Part shown: positions 45,061 to 55,052 of the stretch, in pieces
Layout: every line of letters begins with the position of its first letter
Numbering within the stretch: position 1 is the stretch's first letter
NCBI GenBank assembly: GCA_021740845.1
Contig: JAIOYZ010000003.1
Span: 1 to 64,000, forward strand
Origin: Bacteroidia bacterium
GTDB lineage: Bacteria > Bacteroidota > Bacteroidia > UKL13-3
Direction of reading: 5' to 3'
DNA: 64,000 nucleotides
Notes under the pieces: generated by a model
What the model saw: the letters and a program-made list of their open reading frames with translations, nothing else
Databases searched by the model: none
Told to the model about the DNA's origin: nothing
Position numbers and translations under genes: made by a program

Positions 45061-48000
45061 TTATTTAAGAGTTCTCTTCACTTCAACTTCTTCGTATGCT
45101 TCCACGTAATCACTTTCTCTTAAGTCGTTGTAGTTATGAATAGTTAAACCGCAATCAAATCCGTAGGCAACTTCTTTCACGTCGTCTTTGAAACGTTTCA
45201 ATGATGATAGTGATCCTGAGAATACAACTACACCATCACGTATCAAGCGGATTTTGGCATTTCTAACCAATTTACCATCGGTAACCATACAACCTGCAAC
45301 GGTACCAACTTTTGTAATTTTAAACACCTCACGTATTTGAGCATTACCCAAGATTTTCTCTTCAATGGTTGGAGCCAACATACCTTCAATAGCAGATTTG
45401 ATTTCTTCAATTGCATTGTAGATAACCGAGTACATGCGGATATCGATAGATTCTGTTTCAGCTAATCTTCTAGCTTGCGGACTAGGTCTTACTTGGAAAC
45501 CAACGATAATTGCATCTGAAGCAGATGCCAACATTACGTCACTTTCAGATATTTGTCCTACTGCTTTATATATAACACTCAATTGAACTTCTGGAGTAGA
45601 AAGCTTAATTAATGAATCTGCCAATGCTTCTACCGAACCATCCACGTCGCCTTTAACAATAACTTTTAATTCTTTAAAGTTTCCAATTGCCAAACGTCTT
45701 CCAATTTCATCCAAGGTAATATGTTTGTTAGTTCTAATACCTTGTTCGCGCTGTAATTGTTGGCGTTTATTTGCAATTTCTTTTGCTTCTTGCTCATTCT
45801 TGGTTACCAAGAAACGATCACCCGCTTGTGGTGCACCATCAAATCCTAGAATTACAACCGGAGTACTTGGTCCTGCTTTTAGCATTTTCTTTCCTCTTTC
45901 GTCGAACATCGCTCTAACTTTACCATTATTGGTTCCTGCTAATAATGGATCGCCCACTTGAAGAGTTCCACTTTGAACCATAACTGTGGTAACAATACCA
46001 CGACCTTTATCCAAGGTCGCCTCAATAATATTACCAACAGCACGTTTATTAGGATTTGCTTTTAAGTCTAGCATTTCTGCTTCTAATAATACCTTGTCTA
46101 ATAAAGATTCAATGCCAAGTCCTTTTTTAGCAGATATTTCCTGACATTGGTATTTACCACCCCATTCTTCAACTAAAATATCCATAGCAGCCAATTGTTC
46201 CCTAATTCTATCAGGGTTAGCAGCATCTCTATCAATTTTATTTAATGCAAAAACAATAGGTACACCAGCAGCTTGTGCGTGGCTAATTGCCTCTTTAGTT
46301 TGAGGCATTACGCTATCATCAGCAGCAATTACAATAATTACTATATCCGTTAATTTGGCACCACGAGCACGCATGGCAGTAAACGCTTCGTGACCAGGTG
46401 TATCCAAGAAGGTAATTTTCTTGCCGTTTTCTAATTTTACCTCGTAAGCTCCAATATGCTGGGTAATACCACCCGCTTCACCTTTTACTACATTTGCACT
46501 ACGTACATAATCGAGTAAGGATGTTTTACCATGATCTACGTGACCCATTACCGTTACAATTGGTGCACGAGGCTCTAATGTATCTGGATCATCCAATTCT
46601 TCTTCTACGGCTTCCACCATTTCAGCGGAAACAAATTCAACTTCAAAACCAAATTCTTCTGCAACAATGGCAATTGTTTCAGCATCTAATCTTTGGTTAA
46701 TGGAAACCATCATACCCAAGCTCATACAAGCCGAAATAATTTGGGTAATTTGAAGATCCATCATTTGTGCAAGTTCATTGGCGGTTACAAACTCAGTTAC
46801 CTTCAGTTTGTTTTTCTCCATTTCCTCCTGCAACATCGCCTCTTCACGCTCATTCGCTTTTACATCGCGCTTTTGCTTACGAATTTTGGATCGAACCGAA
46901 CCAATATTTGGATTTTTACTACCAGGATTTAAGCGAGCTAAAGTTGCCTTTAACTTATCTTGTATTTCCTTATCGCTAATTTCAGTTTTTTCTTCTGGCT
47001 TACCAAAACGGTTACCACCTGGGCCACCTGGACCTTTGTTTCCAAAACGATTTCCGCCACCTTGTTGGTTATTTCCTGGACCACGATTATTGTTGTTATT
47101 TCCTTGATAAGGAGGTCTAGGACGGTTAGGGTCGTTTGGTCTATTTTGATTTTGACCTTGTGGGTTGTTATTATTATTATTGTTTCCAGACTGATTGGCA
47201 CCTCCAATTTGTTTGCGCTTGCGTTTGCGTTTGCCATTTGGATCATCGCTACTTGCAACTGGACTTTGTTTTTTAGCAGGTGGATCTTGTTTAAGGACAA
47301 TTTTGCCCATCACTTTTAGTCCTTCTAGCTTCTCATATTTAACATCAGAAACTTTGGTTTCTTCTGGTTCAATTTTGGCGGCTGGAACTTCTACTGCCGG
47401 AGTAATTGTTGGCTCAATTGTTTTTTCCTCAACAACTGGTTTTGCTTCTGGTTGAGGTTTTTCAACAATAACAGGTTCTTGCTTTTCTACAACTATTGGT
47501 TCAGGTTTTGGAGTTTCAACAACAATTGTTTTCTCCTCAACTTTTGGTTCAACCTTAATTGGCTCTTCTGCTTTTTTAACTTTAGATTTTGGTTTCTTAA
47601 GAGAATCCAAGTCTATTTTCCCCATTACCTTAAGGCCAGAAGTTTCTTCTTTTTCAATTTTCTCTTCTACCTTAGGAGCAGGAGGTTCTGGTATTACTAA
47701 AGGTTCTACAACCTTCTCTTCAATTTTTTCAACCGGCTTTTCAACTGTTTTTTCAACAGGAACTTCAATTGGAGCTGGCGCTTCAACTTCGGGAGTTGGA
47801 ATAATCTCTTGTTTTTTGGATGGGGAATTTACCAATCCTGATTTGATAAGCATTCCATCTTCCTCCACCTCATCTTCTACAACAGGAGCTTTAGGTTTCG
47901 GGATTTCAATTACCGAATCTTTCGGTTTCATGCGGTCACGACCTAATTTGTGCGCTTCGTCTTTAATTTTTTTCTCCGAGTTATACTCTGATAGAAGGAT

Positions 48001-48147
48001 ACTGTATTGGTCTTCAGTAAGTTTTGTTGTAGGTTTGGCCTCAACGGCATGACCTTTTTTTGCCAAAAAGTCAACCAGTGTGGTCATCCCCACATTCAGT
48101 TCCTTTACTACGGCATTTAATCTCTTTGTTCCTGTTGTTTCGCTCAT
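45061..48147 (-). CDS. infB: Translation initiation factor IF-2
   Basis: 1028 residues. An N-terminal IF2_N-like segment (~1-65) is followed by a long low-complexity region (~85-370): first Lys/Glu/Pro/Val repeats, then Asn/Gly/Gln/Pro-rich. This makes the protein longer than E. coli IF-2. The G domain from about residue 525 has [20 protein letters not shown] and NKID; domains II-IV follow to the end. It brings fMet-tRNA to the ribosome with GTP. It is the last gene of rimP-nusA-infB. The long N-terminus is typical of Bacteroidota, by recollection. Confidence 0.97.
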   Translation of the reverse strand: MSETTGTKRLNAVVKELNVGMTTLVDFLAKKGHAVEAKPTTKLTEDQYSILLSEYNSEKKIKDEAHKLGRDRMKPKDSVIEIPKPKAPVVEDEVEEDGMLIKSGLVNSPSKKQEIIPTPEVEAPAPIEVPVEKTVEKPVEKIEEKVVEPLVIPEPPAPKVEEKIEKEETSGLKVMGKIDLDSLKKPKSKVKKAEEPIKVEPKVEEKTIVVETPKPEPIVVEKQEPVIVEKPQPEAKPVVEEKTIEPTITPAVEVPAAKIEPEETKVSDVKYEKLEGLKVMGKIVLKQDPPAKKQSPVASSDDPNGKRKRKRKQIGGANQSGNNNNNNNPQGQNQNRPNDPNRPRPPYQGNNNNNRGPGNNQQGGGNRFGNKGPGGPGGNRFGKPEEKTEISDKEIQDKLKATLARLNPGSKNPNIGSVRSKIRKQKRDVKANEREEAMLQEEMEKNKLKVTEFVTANELAQMMDLQITQIISACMSLGMMVSINQRLDAETIAIVAEEFGFEVEFVSAEMVEAVEEELDDPDTLEPRAPIVTVMGHVDHGKTSLLDYVRSANVVKGEAGGITQHIGAYEVKLENGKKITFLDTPGHEAFTAMRARGAKLTDIVIIVIAADDSVMPQTKEAISHAQAAGVPIVFALNKIDRDAANPDRIREQLAAMDILVEEWGGKYQCQEISAKKGLGIESLLDKVLLEAEMLDLKANPNKRAVGNIIEATLDKGRGIVTTVMVQSGTLQVGDPLLAGTNNGKVRAMFDERGKKMLKAGPSTPVVILGFDGAPQAGDRFLVTKNEQEAKEIANKRQQLQREQGIRTNKHITLDEIGRRLAIGNFKELKVIVKGDVDGSVEALADSLIKLSTPEVQLSVIYKAVGQISESDVMLASASDAIIVGFQVRPSPQARRLAETESIDIRMYSVIYNAIEEIKSAIEGMLAPTIEEKILGNAQIREVFKITKVGTVAGCMVTDGKLVRNAKIRLIRDGVVVFSGSLSSLKRFKDDVKEVAYGFDCGLTIHNYNDLRESDYVEAYEEVEVKRTLK

Positions 48148-48334
48148 TCTGCGCTTTTCTTCCTAAAAATTAGTGCGAATATCGTCTTTATTCATGGATA
48201 TTCAACATGAAGGCCCGAAAACAGAATAATAAAGCATAAGCAAGCTTCGTTACCGAGTTTTTCGGGCCTTAGAAACGACCACCAATATGAGGATTAAGCT
48301 CACATGGCTTGCTTATCTTACTAGGAGCATCATC
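48148..48334 (-). ncRNA. Structured nusA-infB spacer, candidate cis-regulatory RNA
   Basis: The 187-nt spacer holds a perfect 12-bp inverted repeat (48210-48221 with 48259-48270, arm aaggcccgaaaa). It also holds a perfect 10-bp one (48236-48245 with 48307-48316, arm ataagcaagc) that interleaves with the first. A 7-bp hairpin gaatatc / gatattc lies at 48177-48203. Interleaving means a pseudoknot or two alternative folds. It lies inside an operon and lacks a U-run, so it is not an ordinary terminator. No ORF of note lies in it. Confidence 0.55.
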
Positions 48335-49570
48335 TTATTCGAATTCTGCTTCTAAGATTCTGCGCACTTCTTGCACAGTTTCTTCTTCCAATTCGGTTCT
48401 GCGCACCAACTCCTCATTGGAAATTGCTAAAACACTTTTTGCAGTGTCTAAACCAAGTCCCTTTAATTCGTCAATAATCCAGCTATCTATTTCATCTGTA
48501 AATTCATCCAAATCAATATCCTCTTCTTCACTTTCTGCTTCTCTATAAACATCGATTTCGTACCCAGCCAATTTACCAGCTAGTTTAATATTATGTCCAC
48601 CTTTACCAATTGCCAAAGAAACTTGATCAGGTTTCAAGAAAACTGAAACACGTTTTTTATCTTCATCAATTTTAATTGACGAAACCTTTGCAGGACTCAA
48701 AGAACGTTGAACTAATAGGCTTGGATTTCCAGTGTAATTAATAACGTCGATATTTTCATTTCTCAACTCACGAACGATACCATGAATACGAGAGCCTTTC
48801 ATACCCACGCAAGCTCCAACTGGATCAATACGATCATCATAGCTTTCTACAGCTACTTTTGCTCTTTCACCTGGTTCGCGAACAATTTTCTTGATGCTAA
48901 TTAAACCATCAATAATTTCAGGAACTTCTTGTTCAAATAATCTTTCCAAGAAAGCTGGGGCTGTTCTGCTCAAAATAATTCTTGGATTACCATTGTGCAT
49001 TTCAACCTTAAATACAACTGCACGAATGTTGTCACCTTTTTTGTAGAAATCTGCAGGAATCATTTCAGTTTTTGGAAGCAACAATTCATTGCCTTCATCA
49101 TCCAAAATCATGATTTCTTTTTTCCAGATTTGGTAAACCTCACCAGAAACAATTTCACCCACACGGTCTTTGTATTTCTTGTAGAACTCGTCTTTTTCTA
49201 ATTCAAGAACTTTAGATAATAGAGTCTGACGAGCAGAAAGAACTGCTCTTCTTCCGAATATTTGTAATCCTACTTCTTGTGTTACATCTTCACCAATTTC
49301 AAAATCGGGTTCAATTTTAATAGCATCTGAATACGCAATTTGTGTATTTTCATCTTCTACTTCACCATCGTGAACGATGTTACGGTTATGCCAAATTTCC
49401 AAATCCCCGCTCTTATCATTGATAATTACGTCAAAGTTTTCATCGCTGTTGTAGCGCTTGCGTAACATGCCACGAAACACGTCTTCCAACACTCGCTGCA
49501 TGGTTGCGCGATCGATGTTTTTAAACTCCTTAAACTCACTGAAGGAGTCAATTAATCCTGCACTGTGCAT
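48335..49570 (-). CDS. nusA: Transcription termination/antitermination factor NusA
   Basis: 411 residues. N-terminal RNA-polymerase-binding domain (~1-125), an S1 domain (~130-200, GEIVSGEVYQIWKKE), and two KH domains with EPGERAKVAVES and DPVGACVGMKGSRI near residue 240 and LAIGKGGHNIKLA near 320. An acidic tail with one AR2-like helix pair (~345-411) follows. It modulates pausing and termination. It is 20 nt after rimP, in the classical order. Confidence 0.95.
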   Translation of the reverse strand: MHSAGLIDSFSEFKEFKNIDRATMQRVLEDVFRGMLRKRYNSDENFDVIINDKSGDLEIWHNRNIVHDGEVEDENTQIAYSDAIKIEPDFEIGEDVTQEVGLQIFGRRAVLSARQTLLSKVLELEKDEFYKKYKDRVGEIVSGEVYQIWKKEIMILDDEGNELLLPKTEMIPADFYKKGDNIRAVVFKVEMHNGNPRIILSRTAPAFLERLFEQEVPEIIDGLISIKKIVREPGERAKVAVESYDDRIDPVGACVGMKGSRIHGIVRELRNENIDVINYTGNPSLLVQRSLSPAKVSSIKIDEDKKRVSVFLKPDQVSLAIGKGGHNIKLAGKLAGYEIDVYREAESEEEDIDLDEFTDEIDSWIIDELKGLGLDTAKSVLAISNEELVRRTELEEETVQEVRRILEAEFE

Positions 49571-49590
49571 ATTCTTATAATTTATTTTCC

Positions 49591-50055
49591 TTAATTAAAA
49601 GACACTTGAACAAAAGCTTCTTCAATGTCTTCGAATACAATTTCTTTAATAATTGGCTCCTTTGCTAAGTATGCCTTTTTCTTATCTTTTAAATGTAGCT
49701 TCATAGAAGTTTCATTTAATTCAATAAGTTTTCCTAACAATTCGGTTTTTGCCTTTAGTAATACTTTTAACTCTCTACCAATATGTTTGGCATATTGTCT
49801 TGTTAATTTCAAAGGTCTATCTACTCCTGGCGACGATACTTCCAATAAATATGGAGTTTCGCCAAAATCCGATTCATCCAATTTTGAGGATAAATGTCGG
49901 TTCAAACTCCTACATTGTTCAATTGTCAATGGTCCATCACTATCAATTAATATCAATAGCTTAGATCCTCCCGGCTTAAACTCAATATCTACCACAAAAA
50001 CTGAAGGTTCTAAAACCTCAGCACTCCATTCTTTTATCTGTTCTACGATTTGCAT
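49591..50055 (-). CDS. rimP: Ribosome maturation factor RimP
   Basis: 154 residues from MQIVEQIKEWSAEV at 50055; the frame reaches a TTG three codons earlier. The family core VFVVDIEFKPGGSKLLILIDS, the CRSLNRHLSSKLDE stretch and LLEVSSPGVDRPLK near residue 75 are clear, with an Sm-like C-terminal half. It is needed for 30S subunit assembly. It is first gene of the operon, with a promoter and a terminator-like hairpin just upstream. Confidence 0.95.
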   Translation of the reverse strand: MQIVEQIKEWSAEVLEPSVFVVDIEFKPGGSKLLILIDSDGPLTIEQCRSLNRHLSSKLDESDFGETPYLLEVSSPGVDRPLKLTRQYAKHIGRELKVLLKAKTELLGKLIELNETSMKLHLKDKKKAYLAKEPIIKEIVFEDIEEAFVQVSFN

Positions 50056-50062
50056 AGGTAAC

Positions 50063-50090
50063 AAAAAAGGAGACTTTTGGTCTCCTTTTT
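50063..50090 (-). terminator. Terminator or attenuator in the rimP leader
   Basis: Perfect 11-pair stem (50064-50074 with 50080-50090, GGAGAC core) with a 5-nt loop. On the minus strand it ends in six U, just 8 nt before the rimP ATG. It can end the upstream 449-residue gene. It also lies downstream of the predicted rimP promoter, so it could attenuate the operon. Confidence 0.8.
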
Positions 50091-50105
50091 CAAATAATTA
50101 CAGCG

Positions 50106-50135
50106 CAAATATACCCTAATATTTCAAATTTGCAA
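50106..50135 (-). promoter_or_regulatory. Bacteroidota-type promoter for rimP-nusA-infB
   Basis: On the minus strand, TTG (50133-50135), a 19-nt spacer and TATATTTG (50106-50113) match the TTG / TAnnTTTG consensus. Transcription would start near 50099, giving a leader of about 44 nt that includes the hairpin at 50063-50090. Confidence 0.65.
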
Positions 50136-50142
50136 TTTTTTT

Positions 50143-51492
50143 CTACTTGCCGTAAAATGCTTTGTAGCGTTCGTATTGACTTTTGCCAAACTCATTCATA
50201 GTTTCCATTGCCTTTTTATGCTTTTTAGGTGCATCAAAGGTGCTGAATTTGGTATACAACGTTTTTGCTTTTGCAAAATCATCATTCCAAATATAGGCTT
50301 CAATCAAATTCCAATAAATGGCTAAGGTTACTTCTTCGTTAATTCTGGCCTTTTTATTTTCCATATCCGATTCAGTTAGAGCCTTCTCATAAATAGCAAT
50401 GGCTTCAGCAATTTTTACCTTGCTTTCTTTCTTCTCAAAATCATCGGTTAACTGATTATAACCTTCCAATAAAGCAAGGTAGGCATTGTTTAAATCCGAA
50501 TAATCTTGTTTTTTATCCTTTACAATAAGTACAACGGTTTCGCGAGTTTTTTTCTTAAAAGCAAAATTGCTATTCAAGACTTCGTTAATGGTAGCCATAT
50601 TTTTGTCTACAGTTTCCATTTCTAAATTTTCTATGGTTCTTGTTTTTTGGCTATCCCACCAATTTTTTATCGCATATTCACTTGTAAATTCTCCAGAAGA
50701 TTTTATATATTTTTCTTCAGAAATCTCTGCAGGTACTTCATCGTAAATTACTCCTTGAGCAGTTTCAACTCTTAATTTAATTAAGCGTTTGTATGGTACC
50801 CTAGCTGTAAAGGATTTGTACGAAATAGATTTTCCATTTTCAAACTTAGTCATGTCTTTAGAAGTAATTTCTGGTTCTTTAACTTCTAAATCTCCCATTT
50901 CTGCTGTAATATTTACTGCATTTGTAGTGCCTTGGGTGTATCCATCCATTTTTAAATAGGTTCCAGCCAATTGTTGTAAATTAAAAACTTTATTCAATTT
51001 AGGAGCTGCTGGCTCGTGCTTGTAAGGTTTTGATGGTGCTTGTAAATATGGCTCTCTTGGTAGGTTTTTGTATGGCTTTCCTTCATTTGCCAATTGTTTG
51101 TCGGCTAATTTTTGCAAAGTAGATTTTTGCTCATACAATTCCATCTCCTTCATGTAAGCATCATTTGCTGCTTTTAATTTTGCAGGATATTCAGCTTTTT
51201 CTTTCTCTAAATCTTGCTCTGCCTTTTTCACCAAACCATCATAATCTCTTAAATCTTTTTGGTAAGTTTCTTCAGCTTTTATTTTAGCAGCTTCATAATC
51301 GGCCAAAAGTTTAGCATTTTTCTCTTCTGCATTATAAATCACTTTGCTTGTATAATTCTTAAAGCTTTTGTCAAGTGGTTTAGTTGGCAATTGCACAAAA
51401 TCAAATTTTGTTTCTATTTTGTCAACGTCTTGGGCCACTAATTGTGCGCTTGTAGCCAAAACTAAAAAACAGATTAGTTGGAGTGTTTTCAT
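50143..51492 (-). CDS. Exported protein of unknown function with coiled coil
   Basis: 449 residues; family not recognised. A signal peptide MKTLQLICFLVLATSAQLVA is followed by the mature start near QDVDKIETKFDF. Residues ~55-125 are rich in Lys, Glu and Ala and look like a coiled coil (NAKLLADYEAAKIKAEETYQ). A Pro/Lys segment near 140-165 (PYLQAPSKPYKHEPAAPKLN) and a helical, TPR-like C-terminal third (AIAIYEKALTES, WNLIEAYIWNDDFAKAK) follow. It is probably periplasmic or outer-membrane associated. It lies upstream of rimP but is separated from it by a terminator. Confidence 0.7.
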   Translation of the reverse strand: MKTLQLICFLVLATSAQLVAQDVDKIETKFDFVQLPTKPLDKSFKNYTSKVIYNAEEKNAKLLADYEAAKIKAEETYQKDLRDYDGLVKKAEQDLEKEKAEYPAKLKAANDAYMKEMELYEQKSTLQKLADKQLANEGKPYKNLPREPYLQAPSKPYKHEPAAPKLNKVFNLQQLAGTYLKMDGYTQGTTNAVNITAEMGDLEVKEPEITSKDMTKFENGKSISYKSFTARVPYKRLIKLRVETAQGVIYDEVPAEISEEKYIKSSGEFTSEYAIKNWWDSQKTRTIENLEMETVDKNMATINEVLNSNFAFKKKTRETVVLIVKDKKQDYSDLNNAYLALLEGYNQLTDDFEKKESKVKIAEAIAIYEKALTESDMENKKARINEEVTLAIYWNLIEAYIWNDDFAKAKTLYTKFSTFDAPKKHKKAMETMNEFGKSQYERYKAFYGK

Positions 51493-51642
51493 TTGTTAGT
51501 ATTAAATGCGCAACCTATGATTATTTTATTTAGCCATCTATGATTTATAACAATTAAGAAAATTTTATGAAACCGTTGTTAATGTTATTTTAACCTTTAG
51601 TTATTGCTGGCTTTTTATTACTGCATTTTAGAATAAAATCAT

Positions 51643-51658
51643 TTCGGTTTGAACCAAA
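51643..51658 (+). repeat. GGTTYRAACC element, intergenic copy
   Basis: Perfect 16-nt copy, 35 nt before the next ATG. A TTG within it extends that gene's open frame by 15 codons. Confidence 0.9.
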
Positions 51659-51693
51659 AAAAATATAAAAAATTGAATCTATTTTTGACCCGA

Positions 51694-52746
51694 ATGAAAT
51701 TTTACAAGTTAATAACTCTCACTATTCTATTATATGGAATAGGTTTTAGCAAACTTTTGGCTCAAACCGAACCCAACTACGATACCAACTACATACATAG
51801 TTACCATGATAACTTAATTGTAACCATGGTACGTGAAAACAAAAGCAACCTAGTGTACATGAGTTTTAATACGCCATCTACTTTGTATGAATTAGATTAT
51901 CAAACCAACGATCCTCTTGCCTATGGCATTGGAATAGATTATAAATGGTTCACTTTTGAATATACTACCAAAATGCCATGGACAAAGCCAGAAGAGAATA
52001 AAGGCAAAGTTGATAATTTTGGAATTGGATTTGGTTTAACCTACAGAAGATTGGCGTTCAGGAATTTTTTTGAAAGAAATAAAGGCTATTTCTTAAATAA
52101 TACCGACGCTTGGTTACCAAGTATAGCTAATTCTCCCAATCCTTATTATTTAAGACCTGATATTGAAACCCATACTTACTTTTCTTCGCTTAATTATACG
52201 TTCAATTACAAACACTTTTCTAATAATGCCGCTTTGTGGCAATTAGAAAGACAGAAGAAAAGAGCAGGTAGTTTAGTTGCTGGGCTATCTTATATCTTTA
52301 ATAGTTTTTATGCCGATTCTAGTATTGTTCCTACAACTGGAATTGATACTTTTCCTAGTAATAACAATACCTATTTTAGCCTAAATGCAATTGGCGCAAA
52401 TGTTGGTTTTGTTGGCACTTTGCCCTTTTTTAAAAGTAAGAAATGGTTTTTAAGTGGTGCTTTAATTCCTGGGATTTCTTACCAATTTGGACATTTATCC
52501 ATTGAAGATTTAGGTGCCATTAAGGCTAAAAAATTATTGGGAGTGCAATCAGAATTTAGAATTGCATTTGGTTATAATGGCGATAAATATTACGGAGGTA
52601 TCAGTTACCGCGCTTACGGAAATTCAAATGCAATTAATAGGGAAGATCCTATGCAAATTACAAACACCTACGGCAGACTATACTTTGGCTATCGGTTCGA
52701 TCCACCAGAAATAAGAAATGAATTTCTGAAGAAAATTGGGTTGTAA
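51694..52746 (+). CDS. Outer-membrane-type protein, DUF4421-like
   Basis: 350 residues from the ATG at 51694 (MKFYKLITLTILLYGIGFSK, a signal peptide). The mature protein begins QTEPNYDTNYIHSYHDNLIV and continues as short strands rich in Tyr, Asn, Gly and Phe with a barrel-like pattern. Examples are YGIGIDYKWFTFEYT, NFGIGFGLTYRR and YGGISYRAYGN, ending RLYFGYRFDPPE before a helical tail. I recall DUF4421 proteins having this look; the call is tentative. A degenerate repeat copy is at 51759-51768 (GGCTCAAACC). Confidence 0.6.
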   Translation: MKFYKLITLTILLYGIGFSKLLAQTEPNYDTNYIHSYHDNLIVTMVRENKSNLVYMSFNTPSTLYELDYQTNDPLAYGIGIDYKWFTFEYTTKMPWTKPEENKGKVDNFGIGFGLTYRRLAFRNFFERNKGYFLNNTDAWLPSIANSPNPYYLRPDIETHTYFSSLNYTFNYKHFSNNAALWQLERQKKRAGSLVAGLSYIFNSFYADSSIVPTTGIDTFPSNNNTYFSLNAIGANVGFVGTLPFFKSKKWFLSGALIPGISYQFGHLSIEDLGAIKAKKLLGVQSEFRIAFGYNGDKYYGGISYRAYGNSNAINREDPMQITNTYGRLYFGYRFDPPEIRNEFLKKIGL

Positions 52747-52773
52747 AGCCAATTCCCTTCAGAAACTTTTTAT

Positions 52774-54924
52774 TTACTTGGTATGGAATAAAATAAATCC
52801 ATACATATCAGTAGCGTCTTCAATTAATTTAGTAGTTGGTTTTCCGGCGCCATGACCAGCTTTAGAATCAATTCTAATCAAAATGGGTTGGTCTACTGGA
52901 ATTGGATTTTCTTGTAAAGTTGCTGCAAATTTAAACGAATGCGCTGGTACTACTCGGTCGTCGTGATCTGCTGTCATTATTAATGTGGCAGGATATTTAA
53001 CTCCCGCTTTCACATTGTGTAATGGCGAGTATTTTATCAAATAATCAAATTGATCTTTTTGTTCACTTGAGCCATATTCAACAGCCCATCCCCAACCAAT
53101 TGTAAACTTGTGGTAACGCAACATATCCAAAACGCCAACTGCTGGAATTGCAACCTTAAACAATTCGGGTCTTTGGGTCATACATGCACCAACTAACAAT
53201 CCTCCGTTTGAGCCACCATGTATAGCTAAATGTTCACTCGAAGTATATTTTTCTTTAACTAAGTATTCTGCCGCAGCAATAAAATCATCAAAAACATTTT
53301 GTTTTTTCTCTAGCATACCCGCCTTGTGCCAATCTTCGCCATATTCCCCACCACCTCTTAAATTTGCAATTGCATAAACTCCACCTTGCTCCATAAATAG
53401 AATTCTTGAAACACTAAATGATGGCGTAAGACTAATATTAAATCCACCATATCCATACAATAGGGTAGGGTTGGTTCCATCAAGTTTTAACCCTTTTTTA
53501 TGCATTACAAACATGGGTATTTTTGTGCCGTCTTTGCTTGGGTAAAATACTTGTTTAGTTTCAAAATCATCAGGATTAAATGCATAAGTTCTATTACTCA
53601 TCCAATCTTCCTGCTTTTGAGAATTTAAATCATAAAATTTAATCTTACTTGGTTCGGTAAACGAAATATAATTATAAGCAATTGTATGTTCGTCGGTTTT
53701 GCAGCCTCCTGTGCTAGCAGTTCCAATTCCTGGCAATTCAATTTCTTTTACCAATTCCCCTTTATTGGTGAAGTGTTTTAATCGAGTACTCGCATCCACT
53801 AAATAACTTGCAATTAGTTGTCCTTTGCCTGCTGTAACAACTCCTTCCAACAAATCTTTGCCTTCAGGAATTATCGTTTTCCAAAATTGTGGACTGGTAT
53901 TATTGGGGTCGATAGAAACAAGTTTATATTTTGGCGCATCTAAATCTGTTAGAACTAAAATTTGATCTCCATCATTTCCAACAACAGAATAGTTATTATT
54001 AAACCCTTTGCACAAAAGGTGAAACCCATTTGTATTTTCTTTTGCAATAAATTTAATAGCTGGAGAATTGTCTTTAACTAATATTTCACTTCCAGAGGTT
54101 CCTTCCGAAATATTGATAAATAAAAAGCGCTCATCTTCTGTTAAGCCTGCATTAAAGTATCGCAAGGGGTGGCTCTTATCTTCATAAATTAGTATATCCT
54201 CCTTTTGGTTTGAACCTAAAATATGGTAATAAATTTTCATGTATTCGTTTTGATTGCTAAACGCTTTTCCTTCTACAGGTTCATCATATCTACTGTAGAA
54301 AAAGCCATTTCCAAACCAACTTGCCCCACTAAATTTTACCCATTCAATTTTATCGCTAGTTTTATTTTTGGTATTCACATCCATTACAAAAAGTTCGTTC
54401 CAATCAGAACCTGAGCGAGCAATACCAACTGCTGCAAATTGATGGTCCTTGCTAAAAGCTAAACTTGCTAAAGAAACAGTTCCATCGTCCGAAAATTTAT
54501 TTGGGTCAAGAAATAACTCTGCTTCATTTGTGTTTTTTAAATCCTTTGTTCTGTAAAGTACACTCTGATTTTGTAATCCATCATTTTTATAGAAATAATA
54601 AAAATCTCCTTCCTTAAATGGAGCAGAGTATTTTGCGTAATTCCAAATTTCAGTTAATCGTTTGCGTAACTCTTTTCTAATTTCTATTTGATCCAAATAA
54701 TGGTTAGTCGCTTTGTTTTGATCCACAACCCATTGAATAACTTCTGGGGCAGTATCGTTTTCCAACCATCTGTATGGATCTGCAATAGAGGTTCCAAAAT
54801 AGTTGTCTTTGGTTGTGTCCCTATGTGCAACTGGAGTGCTTAGTAAACTTAATTTTTTATCATTCATTTTTTGAGAGCAAGCGCCAATAGCAAGCAAAGA
54901 AATTAATAACCATTTACTTTTCAT
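52774..54924 (-). CDS. Prolyl oligopeptidase family serine peptidase, lipoprotein
   Basis: 716 residues from MKSKWLLISLLAIGACSQ at 54924, a lipoprotein signal with Cys in the IGAC box; a longer frame to 54984 is rejected. An S9A build follows: N-terminal strand, seven-bladed propeller (~80-440) and alpha/beta hydrolase domain. It has the nucleophile in HGGSNGGLLVG near residue 570, an Asp in ADHDDRVVP near 655 and His in AGHGAGKPT near 690. It cleaves short proline-containing peptides, probably in the periplasm. Confidence 0.94.
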   Translation of the reverse strand: MKSKWLLISLLAIGACSQKMNDKKLSLLSTPVAHRDTTKDNYFGTSIADPYRWLENDTAPEVIQWVVDQNKATNHYLDQIEIRKELRKRLTEIWNYAKYSAPFKEGDFYYFYKNDGLQNQSVLYRTKDLKNTNEAELFLDPNKFSDDGTVSLASLAFSKDHQFAAVGIARSGSDWNELFVMDVNTKNKTSDKIEWVKFSGASWFGNGFFYSRYDEPVEGKAFSNQNEYMKIYYHILGSNQKEDILIYEDKSHPLRYFNAGLTEDERFLFINISEGTSGSEILVKDNSPAIKFIAKENTNGFHLLCKGFNNNYSVVGNDGDQILVLTDLDAPKYKLVSIDPNNTSPQFWKTIIPEGKDLLEGVVTAGKGQLIASYLVDASTRLKHFTNKGELVKEIELPGIGTASTGGCKTDEHTIAYNYISFTEPSKIKFYDLNSQKQEDWMSNRTYAFNPDDFETKQVFYPSKDGTKIPMFVMHKKGLKLDGTNPTLLYGYGGFNISLTPSFSVSRILFMEQGGVYAIANLRGGGEYGEDWHKAGMLEKKQNVFDDFIAAAEYLVKEKYTSSEHLAIHGGSNGGLLVGACMTQRPELFKVAIPAVGVLDMLRYHKFTIGWGWAVEYGSSEQKDQFDYLIKYSPLHNVKAGVKYPATLIMTADHDDRVVPAHSFKFAATLQENPIPVDQPILIRIDSKAGHGAGKPTTKLIEDATDMYGFILFHTK
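54207..54216 (+). repeat. GGTTYRAACC element inside the peptidase gene
   Basis: Exact core, read on the coding strand as Gly-Ser-Asn-Gln-Lys. Confidence 0.85.
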
Positions 54925-54962
54925 ACATTCAAATTTTGGTGAAAAGTAGGAATTAAAAAGCA

Positions 54963-55002
54963 TAAAAAAACTAAGGAACAACAAATAATTATTCCTTAGT
55001 TT
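54963..55002 (-). terminator. Terminator after the superoxide dismutase gene
   Basis: Eleven-pair stem aaactaaggaa / ttccttagttt with a 13-nt loop, ending in U on the minus strand, between sod and the peptidase gene start. Confidence 0.8.
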
Positions 55003-55052
55003 CAGGTATTGAGATGACTAATTTTAGAACATCCCAAGTAGTAGAATCAATA

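Noticed and set aside
46960-47319. Long antisense frames inside the low-complexity part of infB
   Set aside because: They are mirror readings of the Asn/Gly/Pro-rich coding repeats of IF-2, with unnatural composition and no start signals.
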